64,000 nt of DNA from Luminiphilus sp. (GCA_029242325.1 JAQWUD010000007.1:19458-83457), one strand, 5' to 3'. Numbered from the stretch's first letter, positions 51,426-61,671 are shown. The notes: a model not told the origin generated them from the letters alone. Numbers and translations are program-made.

Positions 51426-52598
51426 TTAGCCGGCCAAGTAAGTGGCCTCAAAAGCCCTGTCGAATAGCACGAGATCTTCGATCCGTCCCATGCTGACACG
51501 GGAATAGGTGCCGTAGCCCTCGTACGCGCCTCTAATCAAGACATTGCGCGATGCCATCTGCTCTTTAAAAGCGGTAGCGTCCCGCCCGATATCGGCATAG
51601 ACAAAGTTCGTTTGCGAGGGCAATGGCGCGATGCCATGCCGACGGAAGGTCGTATTCACCATCTCGCGCCCCTGCAGGATTTTTTCACGCGAGAAGGCAA
51701 TAAACTCCTCATCGAGATAGCTGTGGTAAGCCGCATACAAACCCACGCCATTAGGCCAGGCCATGACATTGTCTTTAACCACGCGGACGATATCGGGGTG
51801 ACCCATCCCGTAACCTACTCGTAGGCCGGCCATACCAAAAATCTTTGAGAAGGTGCGTGTGATAAGCATGTTGGCGCCGTCTCGCAGCAAATCGACCATC
51901 GAGGTGTAATCAGGGTTGTCTGTTAGCTCGTTATAGGCCTCATCAATAAGGATCGGCACTTTCTGCCCGACCTCTTTGCAAAAGCTTCGCAGCTCGTCAC
52001 CGTCTATCGCCATACCGGTCGGGTTGTTGGGGTTGCAGAGATAAACCAGACTTACTGAACTATCAACGGCCCTGGCCATTGCCTCCAGATCGATAGCCAT
52101 ATCGTCGCGCAGCGGTACTCGAAGCACCTCAACCCCCAGTTTTTCCGCGTAATCAAGATGATCGGAATACGTGAGAGACGGGGAGATGACGCTACCCTGC
52201 CGGCCAAAGGCCATCATAGCTGCTTGTAAACCCTCATTTGAGCCAGATGCAAGGAACACCTGCTCTCGGTCCAGCAAGTGCCGCTGCATAAACAACGCGA
52301 TGAGGTCCTCCTCAATCTCACCCGGATAATAAGCCGTATTAGGCATAATCTTTGCCACCTCCGCGATCGCCTTGGGGCTCGGCCCATACGGGTTCTCGTT
52401 GAAAATCAGCCTTGCCTGCCCCGTGGGGATATCAACTTGGCTCAGCGTGAGTGGAGCCAGTGTGAGCGCGGCCGTGCCGAGCATACCTTGCAATGCCATT
52501 CTGCGGCTCATAGGCAAATCAATTGCTCGCCCCGTCAAAAGCGATATCGCAGATTGCAAAGATGCGTGCTGTGTCTGTTGCGGCCTTTGTAGCGGCAT
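51426..52598 (-). CDS. HisC-like PLP aminotransferase with Tat-like signal
   Basis: 390 residues from ATG 52598, which follows GGGAGG at 6 bases and is better than upstream starts that run into the methyltransferase gene. Residues 30-55 read 'MSRRMALQGMLGTAALTLAP', which looks like a twin-arginine signal. The rest is a class I/II aminotransferase of the histidinol-phosphate type: 'RLIFNENPYGPSPKAI', 'LCNPNNPTGMAIDGDEL', 'PILIDEAYNEL', PLP-Lys in 'TRTFSKIFGMAGLRVGYGM'. No other his gene is near. Cofactor-bound export is a known use of Tat. Histidine synthesis itself is unlikely for an exported form. Confidence 0.82.
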   Translation of the reverse strand: MPLQRPQQTQHASLQSAISLLTGRAIDLPMSRRMALQGMLGTAALTLAPLTLSQVDIPTGQARLIFNENPYGPSPKAIAEVAKIMPNTAYYPGEIEEDLIALFMQRHLLDREQVFLASGSNEGLQAAMMAFGRQGSVISPSLTYSDHLDYAEKLGVEVLRVPLRDDMAIDLEAMARAVDSSVSLVYLCNPNNPTGMAIDGDELRSFCKEVGQKVPILIDEAYNELTDNPDYTSMVDLLRDGANMLITRTFSKIFGMAGLRVGYGMGHPDIVRVVKDNVMAWPNGVGLYAAYHSYLDEEFIAFSREKILQGREMVNTTFRRHGIAPLPSQTNFVYADIGRDATAFKEQMASRNVLIRGAYEGYGTYSRVSMGRIEDLVLFDRAFEATYLAG

Positions 52599-52657
52599 GA
52601 TCACCCTCCCGTTAATAGCCATCCTCAACCCGTCGCTTACCCCGGCATTCTGGGATA

Positions 52658-53287
52658 TCAGGGACGCTCTACCTGCAGCACAACCATCTTGCAAATCGAG
52701 TGCTCCGAGTGCACGTAGGGCTCCTCACAGAGCGCAAGAAGTTTCGCGGTCTCTGCCCTAATAATCCGGTCAAGCACCTCGGAAAAATAGGTGTGCTGCC
52801 AAGACTCCTCGCGTACCGTACAACAGACGATCCCGTCTGTGCGTGTCACACGCACCCGTTCATTCAGCGCCTCTGGAACAACGTGCGCCGAAGTGAAAGT
52901 CCCAACGCAAGTGACATCATCGTAGACGCCCGTGTCTATCGGTAGCGCGATATTCAGATTCATCCTTTCAAGATGCTGATAGACGCCTTTTTTAGCGGTC
53001 TCCCTCAGCATGGGCTGTGAGTAATCGACGCCGTCGATTTGACGACACCTACCGCTACTGAGCGCAACACCCACAAAGCTAGTGCCACAACCGGCGTCCA
53101 GTACGCGGGCGCCCTCTGGTTCGAGATATTTACTCAACCCATAGCGCGTGCGGTCAGGTCCGCTATACCCCCAGGTCTCATTCACATTCCGATCGTAGTC
53201 GGACGCCCATTTTGCGTCGAGCTCCATCAACGCCTGGGTTGATTGGGTAATCAGGACCTGTTCATGAATTGCGGTTTGTTTGCCCAC
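52658..53287 (-). CDS. Class I SAM-dependent methyltransferase
   Basis: 209 residues (GTG start). The SAM motif is 'ARVLDAGCGTSFVGVAL' with the acidic end of beta-2 in 'QIDGVDYSQPML', and motif III-like 'YDDVTCVGTFTSAHV'. Small-molecule methyltransferases of the methyltransf_11/25 group look like this; the substrate is unknown. It is transcribed ahead of the HisC-like gene (59 bases) and divergent from the homocysteine methyltransferase gene. Confidence 0.82.
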   Translation of the reverse strand: MGKQTAIHEQVLITQSTQALMELDAKWASDYDRNVNETWGYSGPDRTRYGLSKYLEPEGARVLDAGCGTSFVGVALSSGRCRQIDGVDYSQPMLRETAKKGVYQHLERMNLNIALPIDTGVYDDVTCVGTFTSAHVVPEALNERVRVTRTDGIVCCTVREESWQHTYFSEVLDRIIRAETAKLLALCEEPYVHSEHSICKMVVLQVERP

Positions 53288-53382
53288 GGTCGTGCCCTGT
53301 CAGAGCAAAGCGACACAGCATCATACTTTGCCCTTATCATACTCCGTCTAGCGATAATGGCACCCCGGGGAAGGAGTTGATC

Positions 53383-54399
53383 ATGTCTAATACCGTCGAG
53401 GAGCTGATCGCAGCCAACGGATGGTGTGTCGCCGATGGCGCCACCGGTTCTAACTTTTTTGGCCGGGGTCTGGAAGCCGGATATCCGCCAGATTTATGGT
53501 GTATGGAGAGGCCCGAAGAGGTGCTATGGCTCCATGGCGCCTTTCTTGAGGCGGGCGCCGACATCATTCTTACCAATAGTTTCGGCGCGAACGCGCCGCG
53601 ACTCAAACTCCACAGAGCCGAGGGGCGCGTCTCGGAACTCAACGTGGCGGCCGCAGAACTGGCGCGGAAAGCCACACGACAACATTTTGAGGATACGGGA
53701 AGACGCACAGTCGTCGCTGGCTCCATGGGCCCCACCGGTGAGCTCTTTGAGCCAATGGGCGAACTAACTCATGAGCAGACGGTCCAGATCTTTGCGATGC
53801 AAGCCAATGCACTCGCAGAGGGTGGCGCCGAGGTGATTTGGATTGAAACCATGTCCTCAACCGAGGAGGTGGCCGCCGCGGCGGAAGCCGGCCGCGCGAC
53901 GGGCTTACCCGTTTGCGCCACCCTGACATTTGACACTGCGCGGCGTTCGATGATGGGCATTACGCCAGCAGATTATGCCCAATTCGCCACACAAATCGGT
54001 CTCGATATGGCGGGCTCGAACTGTGGTGTTGGCCCCGCCGAGTTGATGGATTCCACTCAGGGACTGATTGCGACGGGCATGGACATCCCGATCGTTGCCA
54101 AAGGTAACTGCGGTATCCCCCAGTACGTGGACGGTGCGATTCACTTTCACGGTAGCCCAGAGCTCATGGCGCAGTACGCGCTGTTCGCGCGTGATGCGGG
54201 AGCCACCATTATTGGCGGCTGCTGCGGCACAACGCCTGAGCACATTGCGGCCATGGTGAGGGCGCTCAATACCACCGCCCCAAGGCGACTGGATAGCCAA
54301 GCCATGTCTGCAGCACTGGGGGAACCCTGGGCGGCTTTGGCGGCGAACGAGCGGAGCACCGAGGGTAGCAAACGTCGCTCGCGACGACGCAGAGTTTAA
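53383..54399 (+). CDS. Homocysteine S-methyltransferase family protein (betaine-type)
   Basis: 338 residues from ATG 53383, preceded by AAGGAG at 6 bases. Zn ligands are seen as Cys in 'GSNCGVGPAEL' and the pair in 'GGCCGTTPEHI'. The N-terminus 'VADGATGSNFFGRGLEAG' holds the substrate Asp-Gly-Ala-Thr-Gly motif. The enzyme moves a methyl group to homocysteine to give methionine. The bacterial Bmt type accepts glycine betaine and sometimes DMSP, which would suit this methyl-metabolism-rich window; S-methylmethionine is an alternative donor. The C-terminus is basic. Confidence 0.87.
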   Translation: MSNTVEELIAANGWCVADGATGSNFFGRGLEAGYPPDLWCMERPEEVLWLHGAFLEAGADIILTNSFGANAPRLKLHRAEGRVSELNVAAAELARKATRQHFEDTGRRTVVAGSMGPTGELFEPMGELTHEQTVQIFAMQANALAEGGAEVIWIETMSSTEEVAAAAEAGRATGLPVCATLTFDTARRSMMGITPADYAQFATQIGLDMAGSNCGVGPAELMDSTQGLIATGMDIPIVAKGNCGIPQYVDGAIHFHGSPELMAQYALFARDAGATIIGGCCGTTPEHIAAMVRALNTTAPRRLDSQAMSAALGEPWAALAANERSTEGSKRRSRRRRV

Positions 54400-54455
54400 A
54401 AGAATTCGAATCAACGGCTTGCGAGACTATTCCAGAAACAGAAAATTCAGATCAT

Positions 54456-54484
54456 AAAAAAAGGCCACCTGAGGTGGCCTTTTT
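54456..54484. terminator. Bidirectional rho-independent terminator
   Basis: A perfect 7-bp stem (ggccacc / ggtggcc, 3-base loop) is flanked by a run of A's on the left and five T's on the right. It serves the homocysteine methyltransferase gene (+) and the large TonB receptor gene (-), which converge here. Confidence 0.9.
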
Positions 54485-54511
54485 AACCGTACTCTCGATG
54501 AGCTCAAACCG

Positions 54512-56956
54512 TCAAAACTCTTGCGACCAGCGAAGCCCGACCGTCCTAGGACGTGCTCTTACGCCATAGTTCTGCGTACCACATGTTCCAGTAGCGCACT
54601 GGGATGTGTAATAAAGCGCCGCATCCTCATCGGTCAAATTACTGACGTAGAGCTCTACCGCGTACTGGTCGTTCCGAATGCCCGCAGCAATGTCCATAAA
54701 TGTATTAGATGGAATCTCGCCCTTCACTAGATTATCACTCACACGAAGATCGGAGTTGCGCTTACCTTCATGGGAAACAGCGCCTTGAACATGGGCATCG
54801 AAGCCACCCAAGTTAAAGCTATATCGCGCGACCAGATTACCTTTGAAATCTGCCGAAATCGGCAGCTTAGTGCCCGTCGGGGCCCATGCGTTCTCCGAAT
54901 TGTCTCCACCACAACCGGCACAGTAGGCCGACTGGAGCTCACTATCGAGAAACATGAAGGATGCAGAAATATTGAGCGCGTCAACAGGCAACCACTGTAT
55001 CTGCCCTTCAAAACCGTTCACATCAGCAGTGGGGCCGTTATCAACCTGAGTGATGGCGTTGGCACCAACGAAGGATACCTGGAAGTCCTCCCATTCCTGC
55101 ATGAAGGCAGCACCGTTGAATTGCAGCCGCCCATCAGCCCAAGTGGTTTTCCAACCCAGTTCATAATTAGTCAGGAAGTCTGAGGTGTATTCGCCGGCTG
55201 AAGGTTTTCGGTTGATACCCCCAGGCCGATACCCTTCTGACCAAGTGCCGTAGACCATATGGTCATCCGAGATCTTCCACGTGAGATTCGCTCGGTATAC
55301 GGAATCACTCTCGCTGATGCCTTTTTCGACGTTTTTACAGGGCTTACCCTTCCAGTCGTCCTGAGTCGCACATTGAGCCTCTCCCGTACCCGACCACACA
55401 CCGTTGAATCCCAAACCAAACCCGTAAAAGCCTTCTACCGTAACTTCGGGCTTAAAATAACGAGCACCAACAGTGGCCTCCAGATTATCGGTCACATCAA
55501 AACTGACACTACCGAAATAGGCCTCATCCTCGTCTTCGCGGAAGAGACTATTGAGGTAAACGATGTCCTTGAACTTCTCATCTGTGCCCTGGTTCGGCCA
55601 CATAGAGGGCGCCAAGCCCGCTACTACCCATCGCTGCTGAAAATCGTGCTCCTGCTTCTGGTAGAAAGCCCCCACCTGAAAACGAACACGAGCATCTTGC
55701 GGAGAGCTGATGCGAATCTCGTGGCTGGTCTTCTCGTAACCGTCATCGTTGATAAACCGAGCGCCGGACATAATACGGGTGCCCGCGTCATCAAAAAACT
55801 GGTTGGGAGCAGCGCGATCTCCAGAGCTTAAAAAATGGAGGTCAGCATAATACCCAGTCGTGTAGACCGTGTCGTACCAGTAAGAGTAATCGGAGTAATC
55901 GAATGAACCGTCCACCTCTCGATCTAAATAAGCTCCCGCATAGACCACATCAAAATTGCTGATCTTGCCCTCGATGGTCATGGCCACCTGATACCACTCA
56001 TCGTCCGTGAACTCGTCTTTAAAATGCGTGACTCCACTGTCACCCTCTACAAAATCACTCAGATCTTCTCCCCAAGATCCCTTACCTTCTTGCTTCTGGT
56101 ATTGGGCTTGAGGCGTTATGGTCCAGTTGTCGTTGAGGTTAATCAGCATGGACAAACGAGCACCCGTTGTTTCAACGGTGTTGTAGTCATCCTTAGCGAC
56201 TGCCGCGTTATCGAGAGTAATATCATCTGCGGTGGTGCTGGCTAAGCCAGGGAACGTTCGGGTGCCCCGCTTATTATCAATCCAACCCGCATCCTCGCGC
56301 TTCCAGGCAACCAGACGAATGGCAGCATTCTCACCTACGGGCGCGTTGATATAGCCCTCAGCGGTGTAACCGGAGTCTTCACCGTCGACCATATTGCCTT
56401 CAAGGCCATAAGCCGCAGAAAATCCAGACGGGTCAGGTTTATTGGTAATGATGCGGATAGTGCCCGCCTGTGAGCTGGCTCCATAAAGCGTGCCCTGAGG
56501 GCCCGACAGCGCCTCGATTCGGGCGATGTCATACATATGAATGTCCAGATTACCCTGAATCGTAGTGATCGGTTGTTCATCGAGATACATTCCCACGCTA
56601 GGCTGAGACGTCGTGGCCTGACCATCGCGCCCCGTGGTAATGCCACGCATGTAGACCGGGTAGAACCCCACGCCTCCCGCTGCGGGCGGCTGCACCGAGA
56701 TACTCGGCAGCATCCTGGCGTAATCACTAAAATCTTGAATGCCCAGTTCGGCAATCTTTTGAGTGCTCAGCGTTTGGATACTGATCGGGACATCCTGCAG
56801 GTTTTGGGCCCGCTTCTGCGCAGTAACCACAACCTCTTCAAGAGCCCCCTCTTGGGCGTACAGGCCTTGGCTAGCGGCAACAAGAGCGACGACGAGCGGC
56901 GCTTTCACAAAGCGGCGGTTCGCGCGGTGCCGACTGGGCGGTAATAAATATGTCAT
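54512..56956 (-). CDS. TonB-dependent receptor
   Basis: An 814-residue outer-membrane protein with signal peptide ('APLVVALVAASQGLYAQ'), TonB box-like 'LEEVVVTAQKRAQNLQDVP', plug ('ALSGPQGTLYGASSQAGTIR') and a 22-strand-type barrel ending in Phe ('GLRWSQEF'). The 'VTAQKR..NLQDVP' start is typical of the large sphingomonad/marine gammaproteobacterial group that takes up plant or algal compounds, sterols or siderophores; the ligand is not readable. The plug has no extra N-terminal signalling domain. It is a single gene between a terminator and the sulfotransferase gene. Confidence 0.9.
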   Translation of the reverse strand: MTYLLPPSRHRANRRFVKAPLVVALVAASQGLYAQEGALEEVVVTAQKRAQNLQDVPISIQTLSTQKIAELGIQDFSDYARMLPSISVQPPAAGGVGFYPVYMRGITTGRDGQATTSQPSVGMYLDEQPITTIQGNLDIHMYDIARIEALSGPQGTLYGASSQAGTIRIITNKPDPSGFSAAYGLEGNMVDGEDSGYTAEGYINAPVGENAAIRLVAWKREDAGWIDNKRGTRTFPGLASTTADDITLDNAAVAKDDYNTVETTGARLSMLINLNDNWTITPQAQYQKQEGKGSWGEDLSDFVEGDSGVTHFKDEFTDDEWYQVAMTIEGKISNFDVVYAGAYLDREVDGSFDYSDYSYWYDTVYTTGYYADLHFLSSGDRAAPNQFFDDAGTRIMSGARFINDDGYEKTSHEIRISSPQDARVRFQVGAFYQKQEHDFQQRWVVAGLAPSMWPNQGTDEKFKDIVYLNSLFREDEDEAYFGSVSFDVTDNLEATVGARYFKPEVTVEGFYGFGLGFNGVWSGTGEAQCATQDDWKGKPCKNVEKGISESDSVYRANLTWKISDDHMVYGTWSEGYRPGGINRKPSAGEYTSDFLTNYELGWKTTWADGRLQFNGAAFMQEWEDFQVSFVGANAITQVDNGPTADVNGFEGQIQWLPVDALNISASFMFLDSELQSAYCAGCGGDNSENAWAPTGTKLPISADFKGNLVARYSFNLGGFDAHVQGAVSHEGKRNSDLRVSDNLVKGEIPSNTFMDIAAGIRNDQYAVELYVSNLTDEDAALYYTSQCATGTCGTQNYGVRARPRTVGLRWSQEF

Positions 56957-57098
56957 GGTGGCTCGACTCCTTATTGAAACTGATTTTTTTCAGGACAGGG
57001 AACGCCCTATTGTACAATTTATAAAGTGTAAATTGGGCTCTGTAAACCGAAAGTTAACGATTTGGCGGAGGGTACGTCAAATTCCCTCTGGAAAGTGG

Positions 57099-59120
57099 TC
57101 ACTCAGAAGGAAGATGGGCTTGGTAACCCTCCAACGCCCCCCCCAGAGCTGTTCGAAGAGGCTCTAAATAGCGGTCGTAACGCCGCCATTGCTCGAGTCC
57201 GTCCTGATAGATGGGTTGCCTGACTTGCTCTGAACTAGCCGTGCGCACCGGTCTCTTATTTTCGAAGAATCGCAAACAGCTGTCTTCAAACGGTAAGCCG
57301 CAGTAATCGAGCACTGCTCGAACCTCGGTCTCGATATCATGGACCAATCGCTCATATATGACCCTGTGAACTCGCCCAGGCAAGGCCGTATCATAATGGT
57401 CCATAAGCTCAACATAATCTCGATAAAAGTGACCGACATCCTCAAGCGAGTAGCTAAAACTCTGGCCCTTAGCGAAGTACTGCTTGAAATTAGAAAAACA
57501 GCAGGCTAGAGGATGTCGCCTGGCATCGATAATGCGAGCGTTAGGCAGACACACCTGAATTAAACCAATATGCAGAAAATTGTTAGGCATTTTGTCGATA
57601 AAGTATTGGCGTCCGGTTTTACGATGAATCCGGGTGCGCTCTAAATACTGACGACCCAACGCCTCAAGCTCGTCGGGTTTCATTCTCGCCAACACGCCGT
57701 CATAGGCACCCATTTCGTCGCCCCTGGCCTGAACACGCAGTTCTTTTGCTAGGGTGATGATGTCTGGTAGCTCAGTGGTCCCCTCCACCTGAGAGTGACT
57801 CGATATAATTTGCTCCAGCAGCGTGGACCCCGCGCGAGGCATCCCCACAATAAAAATCGGCCCAGCATCGGTGCAGCCCATATTTTCCCGTTCCCGAAAA
57901 AAAGTGTCTGTAAAGCTGGCCTTCATGCGCGCCGCGCGCGCCGTATTTTGTGATCGCTGATAATCCAAGGTAGCTTTGTGCAGCTCATTGCCTCGCTCAT
58001 AGTGCTCGAATGACAGCGAATGGTTGCCCTCATCCTCCGCCCCTTTGCCCAAAGCAAAATGAAATTGCACCCGGCTACTCAGGTCGAGATCATCGCGCGC
58101 TAACTGCGCAGTCATCGTGTCCATGTCCTGCTCGGAAAAACGAAAAGTCTTCAGGTTCGCCAGACTCCAGTAGGCCTCACCAAAACTCCCGTCTCGCTCG
58201 ATAGCACTCCGGTAAGCAGCCTCGCATCGCTCCCGGTTACCCTCGGTCTTCAACACGTGTGCGTAGCTGAGCCATACCTTGGCATTTTCGGGATACTCCT
58301 CAAGCAAAGCCTGATAGAAGCGACTGGATCGCTCATATTCCCCAACTCGACTGCACACTACCGCCGCCAAGTTACGATATCCGGGCCGCCTGGGATCCTC
58401 CGCTAAAAGAGCCTCGACCTCCTTCAGTGCCTCGCTGGACTTATTCGTTCTATGCAGCAGGATCGCAAGGTTGTAGCGCGCACCAGAGAACCCGGGAGCC
58501 AGCTCAAGACAGTACTCTAAAAGTGACTGCGCCTCGTCATTTCGTCCTACGCGGACGGCGACCTCGGCCAGCATACGGACCGCCGTAACATCAGTGGGAG
58601 CCGATTTAAGACGGGATTTGAGCAATCGCTCAGCAATGGGTAAATCATTACTGATCATAGCGGCCGCTGCTTGCTGTAGTTCGACATTTTGTGCAGCGCA
58701 GCGTAAATGCCGGAGATATGCGACCTCACTTTTTTCCTGATCACCCACTGCTGCTGCATGATCCGCCAACAGGCGCCATGCTTCAGGATGATCCGGAGCC
58801 GCTGCAATCACCTTTTCGAGTGCCGTCATCGCCTCTTCACCTCGATGGAGACCACTCAAAATCAATGCGCACTCAAACTGTAAATCAGCCCAATCGGCAT
58901 GTTGCTCAACTAAAGGATGGATTATCTCAAGCGCTAGCTGAGGTTCGGAGAGCCTGCGAAGGCCGGTCGCTTTAAGCAACATTGCTGGGGAGTAGTCAGA
59001 CACGGCCTCAAGAATTTCTGAGAGCTGGAGTACCGCTTGCTCAGGATTTTGGTCCATCAGGGTTCTCGCGTGCTCCATCGCCTCAGCGAGATTCCCTGTT
59101 TTTTGGCTTTCTTCAGTCAC
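57099..59120 (-). CDS. TPR-repeat sulfotransferase
   Basis: 673 residues. The first 400 or so are tetratricopeptide-like helix pairs ('PEAWRLLADHAAAVGDQEKS', 'AKVWLSYAHVLKTEGNRERC'). The C-terminal 250 residues are a sulfotransferase: PAPS 5'-phosphosulfate loop 'IFIVGMPRAGSTLLEQIISS' and 3'-phosphate region 'RIIDARRHPLACCFSNFKQY'. It transfers sulfate from PAPS to a hydroxyl or amine of an unknown acceptor. No glycosyltransferase or lipid gene lies next to it. GTG start. Fused TPR-sulfotransferases are common in marine bacteria. Confidence 0.88.
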   Translation of the reverse strand: MTEESQKTGNLAEAMEHARTLMDQNPEQAVLQLSEILEAVSDYSPAMLLKATGLRRLSEPQLALEIIHPLVEQHADWADLQFECALILSGLHRGEEAMTALEKVIAAAPDHPEAWRLLADHAAAVGDQEKSEVAYLRHLRCAAQNVELQQAAAAMISNDLPIAERLLKSRLKSAPTDVTAVRMLAEVAVRVGRNDEAQSLLEYCLELAPGFSGARYNLAILLHRTNKSSEALKEVEALLAEDPRRPGYRNLAAVVCSRVGEYERSSRFYQALLEEYPENAKVWLSYAHVLKTEGNRERCEAAYRSAIERDGSFGEAYWSLANLKTFRFSEQDMDTMTAQLARDDLDLSSRVQFHFALGKGAEDEGNHSLSFEHYERGNELHKATLDYQRSQNTARAARMKASFTDTFFRERENMGCTDAGPIFIVGMPRAGSTLLEQIISSHSQVEGTTELPDIITLAKELRVQARGDEMGAYDGVLARMKPDELEALGRQYLERTRIHRKTGRQYFIDKMPNNFLHIGLIQVCLPNARIIDARRHPLACCFSNFKQYFAKGQSFSYSLEDVGHFYRDYVELMDHYDTALPGRVHRVIYERLVHDIETEVRAVLDYCGLPFEDSCLRFFENKRPVRTASSEQVRQPIYQDGLEQWRRYDRYLEPLRTALGGALEGYQAHLPSE

Positions 59121-59344
59121 TGCGTCTTACCCTGTTTATTTTTTTCCGAGCGATCATGCCCCAAGGAAAATTGACTGGCTCTAAGCACCGCCAGCTGAAC
59201 GCGAATTGTGTCATAAAGCAATGATCTGCATGACTCGCAAAATTCTGTGTCTCGCATGGCAGCCCCAGCCACAATGATCAGGTATTGAGTCACAGCACGG
59301 TCGGGAGTCGGTCCACTATCGCTGGCTGCAGGGTAAGACTGACA

Positions 59345-60553
59345 TTAGCGCGCAGGCGCAGACCCCATCTCTAGATGCAAAGCATCGCCGCACCATGGAT
59401 TCTCCCTGGCGACAACCTCATTTAGCGACACGCCTAGGCCTGGCTCGCGCGAGGGAATCACATAGCCGTCTTGCCATTGCACCGATTGGTCAAGTAGCGC
59501 CGCCTGAAAGCCACCCCAGGCTTCAATGCCCTCAAGAATCAGAAAATTGGGTGAACACGTTGCGAGCTGGATGTTGGCCGCGCCTACGATCGGCCCGCAG
59601 TAGAGGTGAGGTGCAATCTGTGCGTACTTCACTTCTGCCAAGGCGGCAATTTTTTTGGCCTCGAGCAAACCACCAACGCGGCCCAGATTTAATTGCAAAA
59701 CCGCGGCCGCACCCTCCTCAAGCACCCGGGCAAATTCATACTTGGTGCACAGCCTTTCCCCCGTTGCGACGGGGATTGAAGTCCCGGTCGCCACCACTGC
59801 CATCTGCGCCGGATCTTCGGGTGGAACGGGCTCTTCAAACCAGAGCGGGTCGTAGGACTCTAGTCGCTTAGCCAACCGGATGGCTCCCGCAGGGCAGAAT
59901 TGGCCATGAGTCCCAAATAACAGATCGACGCTTCCGCCAACGGCCTCTCGAAGCAGGCGCATAAAGGCTTCCGAGCGGTCTAGCTCTTGGCCGGTGGGCA
60001 TGCCCCCATCGAACACGGTATACGGTCCTGCGGGGTCAAATTTTAGTGCGGTGAAGCCCATCTCAACGTATTCGAGCGCGCGCTCAGCTGCTCGGGCTGG
60101 ATTGGTATAAACGTGATCGGCGGCGTCCGCGTCAGGGTAAACATCGCCCTCCCGAGGATAGATATACGTGTAACTGCGCAGCTTTTCGTGGACTTGACCC
60201 CCCAACAGCTCGTATACAGGCTTGCCACACTCCTTACCGATGATGTCCCAGCAAGCCATCTCCAAAGCTGATAGCACACTCACCAGCGAAATGTCAGGGC
60301 GGAGGGTATATCCAGATCCGTAAACTCGGCGCCAGAGCGTCTCGATATGAAAGGGATCGTGACCAATCACATATCGTTCTGCCGTATCCTTGAGCATCGT
60401 TTCAACAGTTTTCGCACCAAAAGTCGCGCAGTAAGCTTCGCCGTAACCAACTATGCCAGTATCGGTTACCAGCTTTATAAATATGAAATAGCGACCACCA
60501 AATCGGGGGGGCGGGTTAGCCACTACGAAGGTTTCGAATTCTTTGATGATCAT
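59345..60553 (-). CDS. Enolase-superfamily sugar-acid dehydratase (galactonate-dehydratase-like)
   Basis: 402 residues. The barrel holds metal ligands in 'VDLLFGTHGQF' (Asp), 'LWFEEPVPPED' (Glu) and 'VATGERLCT' (Glu), with the 'THGQF' His typical of mannonate/galactonate-type dehydratases and a C-terminal His in 'QIAPHLYCG'. The substrate is probably a sugar acid such as galactonate, but many members have other acids. Its start overlaps the alcohol dehydrogenase stop by four bases (ATGA), so the two genes form an operon, with the dehydrogenase first. Confidence 0.87.
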   Translation of the reverse strand: MIIKEFETFVVANPPPRFGGRYFIFIKLVTDTGIVGYGEAYCATFGAKTVETMLKDTAERYVIGHDPFHIETLWRRVYGSGYTLRPDISLVSVLSALEMACWDIIGKECGKPVYELLGGQVHEKLRSYTYIYPREGDVYPDADAADHVYTNPARAAERALEYVEMGFTALKFDPAGPYTVFDGGMPTGQELDRSEAFMRLLREAVGGSVDLLFGTHGQFCPAGAIRLAKRLESYDPLWFEEPVPPEDPAQMAVVATGTSIPVATGERLCTKYEFARVLEEGAAAVLQLNLGRVGGLLEAKKIAALAEVKYAQIAPHLYCGPIVGAANIQLATCSPNFLILEGIEAWGGFQAALLDQSVQWQDGYVIPSREPGLGVSLNEVVARENPWCGDALHLEMGSAPAR

Positions 60554-61671
60554 TTGAAAACAACCAGATTACGCAACGCCTCACCTCGCTTTACCGACGC
60601 GATGGCCTCGTTGATATCTTCTAAGGCAAAGCGCTGACTCACCAGCTCGTCGAGCTTCAAATCCCCCTGCTGATAAAGCGCTACCAGCTTCGGGATGTCT
60701 CGACTTACTGAGCTCGAACCCATTTTTGACCCCACTACGGACTGTCCCTTTGAAGCGAGGTTGCCCGGGTCGTACTCTGCCAATACTTCGCTCGCAGGCA
60801 TACCGACGATAACTGTGGTGCCCGCCCTTCCGAGAATCTCCAGAGATTGTTCGATAGCAGACTTTGCACCGACTGTGACGAACACATAATCTGCGCCTCG
60901 ACCACCACTCAGACCCAACACATCGTCAACGAATGTGGGCAATGAACTATTGACGGTGTGAGTGGCGCCAAATCGGAGGGCTTGCTCTAGTTTTTCATCT
61001 AGCACATCAATAGCAATCACACGTGAGGCTCTCCGGTAAGCTGCTGCCTGTATACTATTGATGCCCACCCCGCCGCAGCCCATCACGGCAACAACGCTCC
61101 CGGGCCTGACCTCTACCGTGTTGGTGACCGCGCCGAACCCGGTGAGTACTCCACAGCCTAAAATGGATGCCACTTCCAGTGGAATATCGTCGGGAATACG
61201 GCAGACCTGACTTTGCTCGATGACCACAAACTCTGCAAATGCCCCGGCATTGAGCCCCTGGGTAACAACCGCACCCTTATGATCCGACAGCGGGCTGTGC
61301 TCATCGAGTGGAAAGTTTGCGTCGCATTGGGTTTCGATCGCATGCGCGCAGTAATGGCATTGGCCGCAAGATCGGATCAGCGTCACCACCACGCGGTCTC
61401 CCACCGCTAAATCACGCACGCCCGGCCCCAGCGATTCGACGATGCCAGAGGCTTCATGTCCGTATATTGCGGGCAACTCACCGCCCCACTGCCCTTCGGC
61501 AAGCATGATGTCACTATGACAAATCGCACAGGCAGCGAGCTTCACTTTTACCTCGCCCTCGCCCGGATCAGCAATAGTGATGTCTTCAACTATCAGGGGG
61601 TGGCCAAATGTTCGACAAACCGCTGCTTTCAACGTTTTTTCCTTGGCAATCGAATGCGACTCAACGCGCAT
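60550..61671 (-). CDS. Zinc-dependent alcohol dehydrogenase (class III-like)
   Basis: 373 residues from ATG 61671. Catalytic zinc site: Cys in 'CAICHSDIMLAEG', His in 'IYGHEASGIVESLG'. Structural zinc: 'CGQCHYCAHAIETQCD'. NAD-binding 'VMGCGGVGINSIQAAAYR' follows. The pattern is that of the AdhC/FrmA branch, but the sequence shows differences from true FrmA and a sugar- or aryl-alcohol role is possible. It is coupled (ATGA) to the dehydratase gene, which suggests a shared sugar or sugar-acid pathway. Confidence 0.88.
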   Translation of the reverse strand: MRVESHSIAKEKTLKAAVCRTFGHPLIVEDITIADPGEGEVKVKLAACAICHSDIMLAEGQWGGELPAIYGHEASGIVESLGPGVRDLAVGDRVVVTLIRSCGQCHYCAHAIETQCDANFPLDEHSPLSDHKGAVVTQGLNAGAFAEFVVIEQSQVCRIPDDIPLEVASILGCGVLTGFGAVTNTVEVRPGSVVAVMGCGGVGINSIQAAAYRRASRVIAIDVLDEKLEQALRFGATHTVNSSLPTFVDDVLGLSGGRGADYVFVTVGAKSAIEQSLEILGRAGTTVIVGMPASEVLAEYDPGNLASKGQSVVGSKMGSSSVSRDIPKLVALYQQGDLKLDELVSQRFALEDINEAIASVKRGEALRNLVVFK

